A DNA stretch of 54,989 nt. It comes from an uncultured Alphaproteobacteria bacterium. GTDB lineage: Bacteria; Pseudomonadota; Alphaproteobacteria; HIMB59; GCA-002718135. The number at the start of each line of letters is the position of its first letter. The stretch's first letter is position 1. The position numbers were made by a program, and so were the translations under genes. The notes beneath the pieces were generated by a model. That model saw nothing but the letters and a program-made list of their open reading frames with translations. It was not told the origin of the DNA and made no database searches. Shown here piece after piece: positions 1 through 12,512 of this stretch. Where the stretch lies: the NCBI GenBank assembly GCA_902553005.1, contig CACDIK010000006.1, positions 1 to 54,989 of the forward strand. The letters are read 5' to 3'.

Positions 1-64
1 AAAAACTTATAATTAAAATAATATTTAGTTTTATAGAGGAATTAAGGAATTTGGAAAACTCCAT
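1..64 (-). CDS. mreD: MreD N-terminus (partial, runs off window)
   Basis: An ATG on the minus strand at 64-62 overlaps the mreC stop codon by one base (TAATG). The 21 codons that remain in the window stay open and read MEFSKFLNSS followed by a hydrophobic Ile/Leu-rich stretch, as expected for the first membrane helix of MreD. MreD is the small integral membrane protein of the Rod elongation complex and normally follows mreC. The call rests on position and hydrophobicity only; the rest of the gene lies outside the window. Confidence 0.55.
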   Translation of the reverse strand, partial: MEFSKFLNSSIKLNIILIISF

Positions 65-885
65 TATTTTGAAGTAACTATTTGAAGATAATCAATATTT
101 TCAAAATCAACAAATGGTAGAACAAAAAATCTATTTTTTTCAACTTTAGCTACTTTACCAACTAATAAATCTACCGGGAAAATTTGCGCTGTACCACTTG
201 TAACAACAATGTCTCCTAATCTTGGCATTTTATTTTCTTTCACAAAAGAACTTACTAGATATTTGCCATCTCCATTGCCAGTAAGTAAGGAAAAGATACC
301 ATCTGATATAGATTTTACTGAAATAGATAAATTGGGATCAGTTAAAAGTATTACTCTTGAATTTTTAGCAGTTGTGTCTATTACCTTCCCGACTAATCCT
401 CGTTCATTGATAGCTGACATATTTTTCTTAATTTTATCTTCATAACCTGCATTTAAATTTATAAGCTTACTATAAATGGTATCATTTCTGTTAATGAGAG
501 ATGCGGTTTTGATTAAAATTAGATTATTATCAGTTGCATTTAATAATTTTTTTAAAACTTTATTCTCTCTTGAATTTTGTATTGCTAATGTTTGCCATTT
601 TTTAAGACGTATTATTTCTTCTTGAAGAATTTTGTTTTCAAATTTTAAACTTCTAAATTGATTATATTCATCAACTATATTTGAAAAGGCGTTTATAGGA
701 GCAGAAATAAATTTTGTAAATGGAACTACTACAGAACTCGATATATTTTTTATCCCATAAATAACATAATAATCCGTTTTTGAAAAAAAAACTAAAAGAA
801 ATGAAAGGCTAAAAACAGAAATAATCGTAAAATTTTTTAAAAATCTTGAAAACTGAAAAACCTTTATTTGAAACTTAGGTGCCAT
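64..885 (-). CDS. mreC: Rod shape-determining protein MreC
   Basis: 273 residues, the usual MreC length. A short basic N-terminus is followed by one membrane segment at about residues 20-35, a coiled-coil-like stretch at about 75-110 rich in Glu/Lys/Leu, and a beta-rich periplasmic domain to the end. MreC is a bitopic inner-membrane protein that links cytoplasmic MreB to the elongasome synthases PBP2 and RodA. It lies 8 bp after mreB on the same strand and overlaps the probable mreD start, so it belongs to an mreBCD unit co-transcribed with the leucine/isoleucine genes upstream. Confidence 0.93.
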   Translation of the reverse strand: MAPKFQIKVFQFSRFLKNFTIISVFSLSFLLVFFSKTDYYVIYGIKNISSSVVVPFTKFISAPINAFSNIVDEYNQFRSLKFENKILQEEIIRLKKWQTLAIQNSRENKVLKKLLNATDNNLILIKTASLINRNDTIYSKLINLNAGYEDKIKKNMSAINERGLVGKVIDTTAKNSRVILLTDPNLSISVKSISDGIFSLLTGNGDGKYLVSSFVKENKMPRLGDIVVTSGTAQIFPVDLLVGKVAKVEKNRFFVLPFVDFENIDYLQIVTSK

Positions 886-893
886 TTTTATTT

Positions 894-1937
<1,044 letters not shown>

Positions 1938-3494
1938 TTAAACCCCTTCTATTTTTAAACTTGCTGCATTCTCTTTAATAGATTTAGTTTTTTTAAAGAT
2001 CAATCTGTTTAATGCATTGATATAAGCTTTTGCAGATGCAACAATTATGTCGGGATCACTTCCTTTTGCTTGTGATGATAGATTATCATCTTCAAGTCTA
2101 ACAGTAACCTCTCCCTGTGCATCAGTCCCAGCTGTAATTGCATTTACTTGGTAAAGTTTAAGTTTAAATTCAGTATTAGTAAGTTTTTTTATTGCGTTAA
2201 AGGTAGCATCAACAGGACCGTTACCATTAATTTTAGTATTTTCCACTTTTTCGTTAATTTCAATCTTTAATTTAGCTTCAGCTTTTTCAACAGATCCAGC
2301 ATTTACTTCTAAAGATACAAATTTAATGTGTTCATCGTATGACGATGTTCTGTCTTCTGCTAATGCAATTAAATCTTCTTCAAATATTTCTTTTTTCTTA
2401 TCAGCTAAATCTTTAAATCTTCCAAATAACTCCATTAAAGCATTATCACCTACTTCATAACCAAGTTCTTTTAACTTTTCTGAAAAAGCGTGTTTTCCTG
2501 AATGTTTTCCAAGAACAAGTGAAGATTTGTTAAGCCCTATGGATTCAGGTGTCATAATTTCATACGTACCAGCATGTTTTAGCATACCATCTTGATGTAT
2601 TCCTGCTTCATGAGCAAAAGCATTAGCGCCAACTATCGCTTTATTTGGTTGAACTGGAAAACCTGTTATTGATGATACTAATCTAGAAGCTTTCATAATA
2701 GATTCCGTTTTAATATCTGTATGAAATGGCATAAGGTCTTTTTTTACTTTTAAAGTCATGACAATTTCTTCTAATGATGAATTTCCAGCTCTTTCACCCA
2801 TACCATTAATTGTACACTCAACTTGTCTAGCGCCTTCTTTAATAGCAGCAACATTATTTGCTGTCGCTAAACCCAAATCATTATGTGTGTGAGTAGAAAG
2901 AATTGCTTTGTCAATATTTGGAACATTATTTTTTACATTTTTAAAAATTTTACCAAACTCTTCTGGTAATGTATAACCAACAGTATCAGGAATATTAATA
3001 GTTGAAGCACCAGAGTTAATAGCAAGTTCGATGCATTTATATAAAAATTCTAACTCAGATCTTCCACCGTCTTCACAACTCCACTCAATATTATCACAAA
3101 GATTTCTTGCATGGGAGACAGTCTTTTGAATAGCCTCTAAAACTTCGTCTTCAGTTTTCTTTAATTTATATTTCATGTGTAGAGGACTGGTTGCAATAAA
3201 AGTATGAATTCTTGGAGACTTAGCATGTTGTACTGCTTCCCAAGCACGGTCAATATCTTTAAGGCTTGCTCTTGCTAAACCGGCAATCGTTGAATTTTTG
3301 ACATGCCTGCTAACTTCAGAAACTGCTTCAAAATCTCCATTAGAAGCGATAGGAAAACCTGCTTCAATAATATCAACTTTCATTGAATCAAGAACTTCAG
3401 CTATTTGAAGTTTTTCATCTAAATTCATTGATGCACCAGGAGATTGTTCTCCATCTCGAAGAGTTGTATCAAAAATATAAATTTTTTCAGTCAT
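1938..3494 (-). CDS. leuA: 2-isopropylmalate synthase LeuA
   Basis: 518 residues, the size of long LeuA enzymes with a regulatory domain. The N-terminus carries the signature DTTLRDGEQSPGASM, and the metal-binding HxH lies in STHTHNDLGLA at about residues 200-210. After the TIM barrel, the region from about residue 385 to the end matches the LeuA allosteric domain that binds leucine. The enzyme condenses acetyl-CoA with 2-oxoisovalerate, the first committed step to leucine. It follows ilvC by 19 bp and precedes mreB by 3 bp. The related families (citramalate and homocitrate synthases) share the barrel, but the ilv context favours LeuA. Confidence 0.93.
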   Translation of the reverse strand: MTEKIYIFDTTLRDGEQSPGASMNLDEKLQIAEVLDSMKVDIIEAGFPIASNGDFEAVSEVSRHVKNSTIAGLARASLKDIDRAWEAVQHAKSPRIHTFIATSPLHMKYKLKKTEDEVLEAIQKTVSHARNLCDNIEWSCEDGGRSELEFLYKCIELAINSGASTINIPDTVGYTLPEEFGKIFKNVKNNVPNIDKAILSTHTHNDLGLATANNVAAIKEGARQVECTINGMGERAGNSSLEEIVMTLKVKKDLMPFHTDIKTESIMKASRLVSSITGFPVQPNKAIVGANAFAHEAGIHQDGMLKHAGTYEIMTPESIGLNKSSLVLGKHSGKHAFSEKLKELGYEVGDNALMELFGRFKDLADKKKEIFEEDLIALAEDRTSSYDEHIKFVSLEVNAGSVEKAEAKLKIEINEKVENTKINGNGPVDATFNAIKKLTNTEFKLKLYQVNAITAGTDAQGEVTVRLEDDNLSSQAKGSDPDIIVASAKAYINALNRLIFKKTKSIKENAASLKIEGV

Positions 3495-3513
3495 TTCTTT
3501 AATTATACACTAA

Positions 3514-5101
<1,588 letters not shown>

Positions 5102-5102
<1 letters not shown>

Positions 5103-6868
5103 TAAACTAAAATTTTCCCTTTTTCGGCTGATTTTTTGTCTTGTTTTTGATCTTTACTTAACATCATTTCATTATGAGCAGATCCACTTTGAATCATTGG
5201 AAAACAATTCTCTTCTTTAGTAACCCAGATATCAGCAATTACTGTATTTTTTGTATCAATCATTTGAGTTATAACATCATCAAGTTCATCAGTTGTTTTT
5301 GCTCTTAAACCAACAGCTTTATAACTTTCAGCTAATTTAACAAAATCAGGCAAGCTATCAGTATAACTTTCAGAATACCTTCCACCATGTAACAGTTCCT
5401 GCCATTGTCTTACCATTCCCATATATTCATTGTTTAAAATAAAAATTTTTACTGGCAATCTATATTGAACTGCTGTGCTCATTTCTTGAATATTCATAAG
5501 GATTGAAGCATCTCCTGCTATATCGACTACCAAAGCATCAGGATGTCCAACCTGAGCTCCAATAGCAGCAGGAAAACCATATCCCATAGTTCCTAAACCA
5601 CCTGAAGTTAGCCATCTATTTGGTTCTTCAAATTTATAGAATTGAGCAGCCCACATTTGATGTTGACCTACTTCAGTTGTAATAAATGTTTTTGTATTTT
5701 TTGTTAACTCATAAAGTCTTTGAACCGCATACTGCGGTTTAATCTGCTTGCCTTCATTATTGTAGTTTAAACAATCTACTTCTTTCCATTTATTTATTTT
5801 ATCCCACCACAATTTTAATGAATCAGTATCTATTTTATATTTTCTGTCTTTCCAGACTGAAATCATTGTTTCTACAACTTGTTTAACATCACCTATAATT
5901 GGAACATCAACGTTTATTGTTTTGTTGATATTACTTTCATCAATATCAATATGAATTTTCTTTGAGTTAGGTGAGAAAGCATCAAGTCTTCCTGTAACTC
6001 GATCATCAAATCTTGCACCGATATTAATCATGACATCACATTCATGCATAGCCATATTAGCTTCATACATTCCGTGCATACCAAGCATGCCAAGTGAGTT
6101 TTTATCTGATGAACCTACTACCCCCAGACCCATTAATGTCATTGTTACTGGTGACCCAACCATATTTATAAATTCTCTGACTAATGTTGAAGCTTTTGGA
6201 CCTGAGTTAATACATCCACCACCAATATAAAAAATTGGTTTTTTTGCTTTTGAAATTAATTCTACCGCTTCTTCAATTTTATTTTTTTCAAAATCAGGAC
6301 TTGGCTCAAACAATCTATGTGAAGGAATAATAATTTTATTTTTTTCTTCATAAGTTCCTGAAGCAAATTGAACATCTTTAGGTATATCAATTAATACAGG
6401 ACCTGGTCTTCCATTTTGAGCAATAGTAAATGCTTCATGAAACACAGAAGATAATTTATTTACATCCTTAACTAAGTAATTATGTTTAGTACAAGGTCTT
6501 GTAATACCAGTTGTGTCACATTCTTGAAATGCATCACTACCAATTAAGTGTTGTGGAACTTGTCCGGTAATACATACAATCGGAACACTATCCATCATAG
6601 CGTCAGTTAAACCAGTTACAACATTTGTTGCTCCAGGTCCTGACGTTACTAAAACTACTCCAGTTTTACCAGTAGACCTAGCATAACCTTCAGCTGCATG
6701 AATCGCACCACCTTCTTGTCTTACTAAAACGTGCTTAATTGAATTCTGTTTAAATAAAGTATCGTATATAGGTAATACCGCTCCGCCAGGGTATCCAAAT
6801 ACAACTTCTACGCCTTGTTCAGCTAAGCTTTTTAAGACAATTTCAGCGCCTGTAATTTCATTATTCAT
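5102..6868 (-). CDS. ilvI: Acetolactate synthase large (catalytic) subunit
   Basis: 588 residues with the three thiamine-diphosphate enzyme domains. The N-terminal domain holds the catalytic Glu in VRQEGGAIHAAEGYAR (about residue 50). The central FAD-binding region follows, then the TPP/Mg motif in GDASILMNIQEMSTAV with the downstream NNEYMGMVRQW stretch. It makes acetolactate from two pyruvates, or acetohydroxybutyrate from pyruvate and 2-oxobutyrate. It heads the unit ilvI-ilvN-ilvC-leuA-mreB-mreC-mreD. The 47 bp upstream, before miaA, contain no clear attenuator or leader peptide. Confidence 0.96.
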
Positions 6869-6915
6869 TGACTTTAGCTCATAGGCTGTGGATAAAATAA
6901 AATCAATAAATTAGT

Positions 6916-7839
6916 TTAAATTTGGTCTAAATTAATGGATTTTATGTCAATTTCGTCCGGAAATTGATCAAATTTTTTAAAAAAATTAAGATTTGAAGAT
7001 CTCCACCAAGTGTGTTGTCTTTTTACATAATTTCTTGTGACCTGCTGAATTTTAGAAATACATTCTTCAATTGATACCTCGTTATTAAGATAAGATTGAA
7101 TTTCAGGAACTCCGTGAGCTTTCATTATTGGTAAGCTATTATTATAATTTAAATTAAGCAAATTTTCAACTTCATCTATCGCACCATCTTCAATCATTAG
7201 ATGTGTTCTATGGTCTACTCTTTTATAATTTTCTTTTCTTTCAGGAAGAAATAATAAAATTTTATAATCTCCTAAATTAATTAATTTTTTATTTTTATTT
7301 TGTTTCCAGTCACTAAATTTTTTCTTAGTAAAAAAATTTACTTCCCAAATTCTTCTTATTCTTTGAATATCATTGGGTGAAATATTTTTCATTGCATCAT
7401 CATCATGTTCTTTAACTAAATTAAAGAAATTTTCCTTACCGATTTTTAAAATCATTTTTTCTGATTCTTTTTTTACTTTTTCTGGAATAAATGGAATTGA
7501 AACTATTCCATTAATTAAAGACTCTATGTAAAGACCTGTACCTCCAACTAAAATAGGAGTTATGTTTTTATCAACCAAATAATTAATTTTTGTTGATGCT
7601 TCCTCACACCATTTTTGTACATTAAATCTAATATCACCTTTTACAAACCCATAAAGATGATGATTTATTTTTTTTTGATCATGTATAGTAGGTCTAGCTG
7701 TTAAAATACTTAACTCTTTATAAATCTGCATACTATCTGCATTTATAATCTCACCATTTAGTTTTTTGGCTAAGCTTAAAGCAAATTTTGATTTTCCTGA
7801 TGCAGTGGGTCCTAATACAAAATAGATTTGAGTTTTCAA
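6916..7839 (-). CDS. miaA: tRNA dimethylallyltransferase MiaA
   Basis: 307 residues, the usual length. The N-terminus has the P-loop GPTASGKSKFALSLAKKL (about residues 10-27), followed by DSMQIYKELSILTARPT, the family-specific substrate loop. MiaA transfers the dimethylallyl group to A37 of tRNAs that read codons starting with U. Its ATG overlaps the degP stop codon by 4 bp, so it is the last gene of the hflK-hflC-DUF2065-degP-miaA unit. MiaA often neighbours hfl genes in other proteobacteria (established knowledge). Confidence 0.95.
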   Translation of the reverse strand: MKTQIYFVLGPTASGKSKFALSLAKKLNGEIINADSMQIYKELSILTARPTIHDQKKINHHLYGFVKGDIRFNVQKWCEEASTKINYLVDKNITPILVGGTGLYIESLINGIVSIPFIPEKVKKESEKMILKIGKENFFNLVKEHDDDAMKNISPNDIQRIRRIWEVNFFTKKKFSDWKQNKNKKLINLGDYKILLFLPERKENYKRVDHRTHLMIEDGAIDEVENLLNLNYNNSLPIMKAHGVPEIQSYLNNEVSIEECISKIQQVTRNYVKRQHTWWRSSNLNFFKKFDQFPDEIDIKSINLDQI

Positions 7840-9197
7840 TTATTCTTAAATTTAATTGTTACCCAATTTTGCTCATCATCTCTAGTTATTTTTAGTAATA
7901 ATGAGGATCTACCTGTTTTTTCCAAAGAATTTACTAATTTTTCAAATGAATTCATATTACTAATAATCTCTCTATTAACTTCTGTAATTATATCTCCATT
8001 TTGCAAACTACTATCAACATCATCAATTGAAATTACTTTAACTCCACTGTCATGATCTTCAATAGTAATTCCCAAAGATTCTATTTTCAAATTTCTTTCA
8101 ATGTTTGAAGTTGTTTTTCTTTCCGTAACTACCTCTCCAGGTAATTCACCTAATATTACCTCAATATTAATCTTTTTATTTTTTCTCCAAACTTCTAATA
8201 TTGCAGTAGAACCTACATCTGACTCTGCAACAACTCTTGGCAGATCAGGCATCTTTTTAATTTCAATATTGTTAAATTTTAAAATTACATCGCCTGGTTC
8301 TAACCCAGCAGTTTTAGAGGGACCATTAGGATTGACATTGGATATGAATGCACCTTTTTGATCAGGCAATCCAAGACTTTCCGCGAAATCCTGAGTTACA
8401 GGTTGAATTTGTACACCTAACCAACCTCTCTTAGTTTTTCCAAAATCTTTTAATTGTTGTACTATTTTTTTGGCACTGTTCGAAGGTATTGCAAATCCTA
8501 AACCAATACTTCCACCTGTTTGCGAAACAATTGCCGTATTAATTCCTATTACTTCTCCATCTAAATTAAATAATGGTCCACCAGAATTACCGCGGTTAAT
8601 AGATGCATCTGTTTGTAAAAATTTAACATATGGTCCACTACCTAAATCTCTTGAGATAGCAGATATAATTCCTGCTGTGACAGTTCCTCCCAAACCAAGA
8701 GGGTTTCCGATTGCAATTGACCAATCTCCAACTCTCATCTTATCCGAATCTCCCCAACCAACATATGTAAGTTTTTTGTTTTTTGGATCAATTTTCAATA
8801 CAGCTATGTCTGCTTTAGGATCTCTTCCAAGTAATTCAGCTGTAAACTCTGTTTCATCATTTAGAATAACAGTTATTTCATCAGCTCCTTCAATTACATG
8901 ATTATTTGTAACAACTATACCGTCTTCACTTATTATAAAACCTGACCCAAGTCCTGTCATTGGTCGTTGTGACCGTCTTTGATCACGGTCAAAATATTCT
9001 TTAAAAAAATCATCAAAGGGAGATCCCTCCGGAAATTGTGGTATTTGATTTTGGTTATTATTTTCAACAATAGTAGTTGAAGCAATACTAACTACTGCAG
9101 GAGATAATTGTTCTACTAAATCAGCAAAACTCTCAGGTACTGCAAGTAATGGTTTTGAAAATAAAATAGAAATTAAGAATATAAATTTAATTCTCAT
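7836..9197 (-). CDS. degP: Periplasmic serine protease DegP/HtrA (Do family)
   Basis: About 453 residues from the ATG at 9197 (MRIKFIF). An alternative ATG at 9209 adds four residues and would overlap the preceding gene by 11 bp. A signal peptide ends near PLLA-VPESF. The trypsin-like domain has a full triad: His in TNNHVIEGA, Asp in DPKADIAVLKI and Ser in INRGNSGGPLF (H104, D134 and S209, counted from the 9209 start). Two PDZ domains follow, at about residues 255-345 and 365-455. It is a periplasmic quality-control protease and chaperone. The HflK and HflC genes upstream suggest a membrane proteolysis operon. Confidence 0.94.
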   Translation of the reverse strand: MRIKFIFLISILFSKPLLAVPESFADLVEQLSPAVVSIASTTIVENNNQNQIPQFPEGSPFDDFFKEYFDRDQRRSQRPMTGLGSGFIISEDGIVVTNNHVIEGADEITVILNDETEFTAELLGRDPKADIAVLKIDPKNKKLTYVGWGDSDKMRVGDWSIAIGNPLGLGGTVTAGIISAISRDLGSGPYVKFLQTDASINRGNSGGPLFNLDGEVIGINTAIVSQTGGSIGLGFAIPSNSAKKIVQQLKDFGKTKRGWLGVQIQPVTQDFAESLGLPDQKGAFISNVNPNGPSKTAGLEPGDVILKFNNIEIKKMPDLPRVVAESDVGSTAILEVWRKNKKINIEVILGELPGEVVTERKTTSNIERNLKIESLGITIEDHDSGVKVISIDDVDSSLQNGDIITEVNREIISNMNSFEKLVNSLEKTGRSSLLLKITRDDEQNWVTIKFKNN

Positions 9198-9198
9198 A

Positions 9199-9399
9199 TT
9201 AATTGTCATAGTATTTTAAGGTGAAATAAATAAGGCACAGTCCTAAAAGAGCAAAAAATAAACTAATATTTTTTACAGTTTGTGGATTAATAAGGGAAAG
9301 CATATCGAGATATTTCTTTAAATTGTTCGCTAAGAAAAAATAGAGTATACCTTCAATGATCAGCACTAGACCTATGCTTATTAATAATATTTCAAACAT
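9199..9399 (-). CDS. Small membrane protein, DUF2065 (YjeT-like)
   Basis: 66 residues with two hydrophobic stretches (about residues 2-24 and 46-62), separated by a polar loop containing NPQTVKN. Size, topology and position directly after hflC fit the DUF2065/YjeT family, which is found beside hflKC in many proteobacteria. The start overlaps the hflC stop by one base. Function is not established; context suggests a role with the HflKC membrane complex (inference). Confidence 0.8.
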   Translation of the reverse strand: MFEILLISIGLVLIIEGILYFFLANNLKKYLDMLSLINPQTVKNISLFFALLGLCLIYFTLKYYDN

Positions 9400-10274
9400 T
9401 AATTTTGGATATCTATTTCACCAAAAAATTTTTCACAAACTTCCCCAGGAGCAATTACCATGGACATCTCTGTGTCTCCAAAAGTATCTTTACAAGCTTG
9501 CATTGTTCTTAAAAAATCAAAAAATTCCTCATCAAGACTATAAGCATCACCTAATATTCTATTTTTAGCAGCATCCCCTTCACCTCTTAGTATTGATGAA
9601 GTTCTCTCAGCTTCGGCTAGAATTACTGTTTGTTGTCTATCTGCTGATGCAACGATTTCTTTAGAAAGTTCTTCGCCTTCTGCTCTTAGTAAATTTGCTT
9701 CTTTTTCACGTTCAGAACGCATTCTTTGATAAACGTTATTAGATACTTGTTCTGTTAAATCTGTTCTACCAATTCTGATATCTACAATTTTAACGCCAAA
9801 AGAGTTCTCATTAACCTTAATTTGTTTTTCAATTTCATTCATAATGTTAATACGTTCATCACTCAGTAGTGATGTTAAAGAGTATTGTGCTATTACACCT
9901 CTAACCGCCGCATTTATAATTCTTCCAAATCTATCCGAAAAAGTAGTTTCATTTCTAACTGTCTGATAAAACTTTAGAGGATCAACAATGTTGTATCTAG
10001 CGAATGAGTCAACAATAATTCTTTTTTGATCTGAAAGTATCATTTCTTCAGGTTGGGGATCGAGATTAAGTAATCTAGAATCTAAAAAAACAGCATCTTG
10101 AATAAATGGAATTTTAAATTGAAGGCCGGGTTTTGTAACAACTTTTCTTGGATCACCAAATTGAAGCACCAAAGCTTGCTTAGTTTCATTTACAATAAAA
10201 AAAGCTCCTGTAAAAGTAAGGAAAAGAATAAATAAAACTAAAACTATAAGTAAATTTCTTGCACTAAATCTCAT
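9399..10274 (-). CDS. hflC: HflC, SPFH/prohibitin-family membrane protein
   Basis: 291 residues from the ATG at 10274 (MRFSARN). This start is one base past the hflK stop and follows an AGGAA ribosome-binding sequence, so I prefer it to the ATG at 10304 inside hflK. One N-terminal membrane segment (about residues 8-27) is followed by the SPFH domain, then a Glu/Ala-rich helical region and a short C-terminal tail. HflC pairs with HflK in a large periplasm-facing cage that modulates the FtsH protease. Co-transcription with hflK and degP fits membrane-protein quality control. Confidence 0.93.
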   Translation of the reverse strand: MRFSARNLLIVLVLFILFLTFTGAFFIVNETKQALVLQFGDPRKVVTKPGLQFKIPFIQDAVFLDSRLLNLDPQPEEMILSDQKRIIVDSFARYNIVDPLKFYQTVRNETTFSDRFGRIINAAVRGVIAQYSLTSLLSDERINIMNEIEKQIKVNENSFGVKIVDIRIGRTDLTEQVSNNVYQRMRSEREKEANLLRAEGEELSKEIVASADRQQTVILAEAERTSSILRGEGDAAKNRILGDAYSLDEEFFDFLRTMQACKDTFGDTEMSMVIAPGEVCEKFFGEIDIQN

Positions 10275-10275
10275 C

Positions 10276-11382
10276 TTAATTATTTCCTGATTTTTTGAGT
10301 TCATTCAATGGAAGATAGGGAACTACACCTTGTCCATTTCCAGTATCATCTAAAATTATTTTGTTTTTACCTTCTAAAACTTCTCTTAAAGTTTCTAAAT
10401 AAATTCTTCTTTTAGTTACTTCTTTCGCATCTTTGTAACTGTTGTAAACATCTATAAAGTTTTGTGCCACACCTTCTGCTTGTTTAACTACCTGTTCTTT
10501 ATATGCTGTCGCACCTTCAACAAGTTTGGCTGCTTCACCACGAGCGTTAGGTACAATTCTATTTAAATAGGTGTTTGCTTCGTTAACTAGTCTTTCTTTA
10601 TCTTGTCTTGCTCTTTGAACTTCATCAAAAGCATCAATAACTTGATCGGGCGGATCAACACTTTGAAGCTGTACTGATTGAATCAAAACACCACTTTCGT
10701 AGGAATCTAAAACTAGTTGTAATTCATTTCTTACAACTTGTTCAACTTCTTGACGACCTTCGGTAAGTAAGAATTGAAGATCTCTTTGACCGACAACTTC
10801 ACGTACAACACTTTCAGACATATCTTTGACGGTAAGTTCTGGATTTCTGAGTTTGAATAGAAAATTTCCAGCATCTTTTATTTTGAATAGTACTGTGAAT
10901 GCAACGTCTGCTATGTTTTGATCACCCGTAAGCATTAAACTTTCTTCAATTACTTTTCGCTCTGCATTTGAATTTGAGCCAAAACCAAGATCACTTGCGC
11001 TTCTAAATCCAACATTGATTTTTCTAATTACTTCAACTTTAGGTGTAACAGTTTGACCGATTGGAGTTGGAAAAAAGTAATGTAATCCAGGCTCGGTTGT
11101 TTGACCATTCCATCTTCCAAATAAAAGCTCTACACCTTGTTCATCAGGTTCGACTCTATAAAAGCCAGTAGCTAACCATAGTAAAATAGCTACTATTATA
11201 AATATTGAAAAGTTGCGTCTTCCGCCAAATTTAAAGTTGCCGAATCTATCTTTTGCTTTTCTAATGGAATCTTCAAAGTCTCTTCTATTTGGACCGTCTC
11301 CAGACCCTCCTGAACCCCAGGGGTTATTATTTCCCCCTGATCCCCAAGGATTATTGTCGTTGTTATTTTTATTCCAGTTCAT
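10276..11382 (-). CDS. hflK: HflK, SPFH/prohibitin-family membrane protein
   Basis: 368 residues. The N-terminus is a low-complexity Asn/Gly/Trp segment with three NPWGSGG-like repeats (residues 1-30), typical of HflK. A membrane helix lies at about residues 58-76, then the SPFH domain with its YRVEPDEQGVELLFGRW start, and a long helical region. It is the partner of HflC around FtsH. It is the first gene of its operon and diverges from mrp across an 86-bp gap that must hold both promoters; I see no clear -35/-10 pair there. Confidence 0.94.
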   Translation of the reverse strand: MNWNKNNNDNNPWGSGGNNNPWGSGGSGDGPNRRDFEDSIRKAKDRFGNFKFGGRRNFSIFIIVAILLWLATGFYRVEPDEQGVELLFGRWNGQTTEPGLHYFFPTPIGQTVTPKVEVIRKINVGFRSASDLGFGSNSNAERKVIEESLMLTGDQNIADVAFTVLFKIKDAGNFLFKLRNPELTVKDMSESVVREVVGQRDLQFLLTEGRQEVEQVVRNELQLVLDSYESGVLIQSVQLQSVDPPDQVIDAFDEVQRARQDKERLVNEANTYLNRIVPNARGEAAKLVEGATAYKEQVVKQAEGVAQNFIDVYNSYKDAKEVTKRRIYLETLREVLEGKNKIILDDTGNGQGVVPYLPLNELKKSGNN

Positions 11383-11468
11383 ATATTATTGATAATATTG
11401 GCTCTATCTACTAACACTAATTGTATTATTTAATAACTAATATTTGAGTAAATCTGGAAAAATCAAGT

Positions 11469-12512
11469 ATGTCTGATGAAATTTTATCTTTAATTTATAC
11501 ATTTTCTAAGAAATTTAGTGATCCTGAAACAAATCTTAGTTTTGATCCTAAAAATCAAAATATTTCAGCAGTTGTAAAAGATGGAAATGTAAACATTTCT
11601 TTACTTGTAAAAGGTCAAAAAGAAGATCTTTATCTAAATATAGCAAGATTGCTTAAAAATAATGTTGAACAAATTTCTGGAATACTTTCTGTGAATGTAA
11701 TTATAAACTCCGATGTGGAAAGTACTAAAACAAATAATAAAGATAATAGAAGATTTAAAATTGATGCAAAAAATATAGTAGCAATTGCTAGTGGTAAGGG
11801 AGGGGTTGGTAAATCAACATTTTCAGTAAATCTTGCCACAGCATTAAGCTCGCTAGATCTTAAAATTGGCTTACTTGATGCAGATATTTATGGTCCTAGC
11901 ATTCCTAGAATGATGGGTATTTCAAAAAAACCTATAATGAATGAAAACAAAAAACTTATACCTTTAGAAAATTATGGAATAAAATTAATGTCTATTGGTT
12001 TTATTGTAGACTCTGAAGCTCCAACAATTTGGAGAGGACCAATGGTTATGAAAGCTTTAGAGCAAATGTTTAATGGAGTTGAATGGGGTGAATTAGATTA
12101 CCTTATAATAGATCTACCACCAGGCACTGGAGATGCTCAGCTTACTTTGGCTCAAAGTTCAAAACTTTCTGGAGCAATTGTAATTTCTACACCTCAAGAT
12201 GTAGCTCTTACTGATGCAAGAAAAGGAATAAATATGTTTAAAAAAGTTAATGTTGATATTCTTGGTATTGTGGAAAACATGAGTTATTTCAAGTGTGATA
12301 ATTGTAATCAAAAACATTATATATTTTCAAAAGATGGTGTGAAAAAAGAAGCTGAAGAATCTAAAATACCTTTTTTAGGAGAAATTCCTATTGATACAAA
12401 TTTAAGAATTCAATCAGACAATGGAATACCTACTTTGATAGATGATCCAGATGGTGAAATTTCAAAAAAATTTATATCAATTGCAAAAAACTTAAAAAAA
12501 TCTCTTGATTAA
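11469..12512 (+). CDS. mrp: Mrp/ApbC iron-sulfur cluster carrier ATPase
   Basis: 347 residues. An N-terminal MIP18-like domain (about residues 1-85) is fused to a deviant Walker ATPase with GKGGVGKST at residues 109-117. The CDNC pair near residue 280 is the CxxC that binds the bridging Fe-S cluster. Mrp proteins deliver Fe-S clusters to apo-proteins in the cytoplasm. It is a lone plus-strand gene that converges with thyA, the stop codons overlapping by 4 bp. Confidence 0.94.
   Translation: MSDEILSLIYTFSKKFSDPETNLSFDPKNQNISAVVKDGNVNISLLVKGQKEDLYLNIARLLKNNVEQISGILSVNVIINSDVESTKTNNKDNRRFKIDAKNIVAIASGKGGVGKSTFSVNLATALSSLDLKIGLLDADIYGPSIPRMMGISKKPIMNENKKLIPLENYGIKLMSIGFIVDSEAPTIWRGPMVMKALEQMFNGVEWGELDYLIIDLPPGTGDAQLTLAQSSKLSGAIVISTPQDVALTDARKGINMFKKVNVDILGIVENMSYFKCDNCNQKHYIFSKDGVKKEAEESKIPFLGEIPIDTNLRIQSDNGIPTLIDDPDGEISKKFISIAKNLKKSLD

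Noticed and set aside
8470-8901. Plus-strand open frame of 143 codons opposite degP
   Set aside because: It is antisense to the conserved protease domain with its intact catalytic triad.
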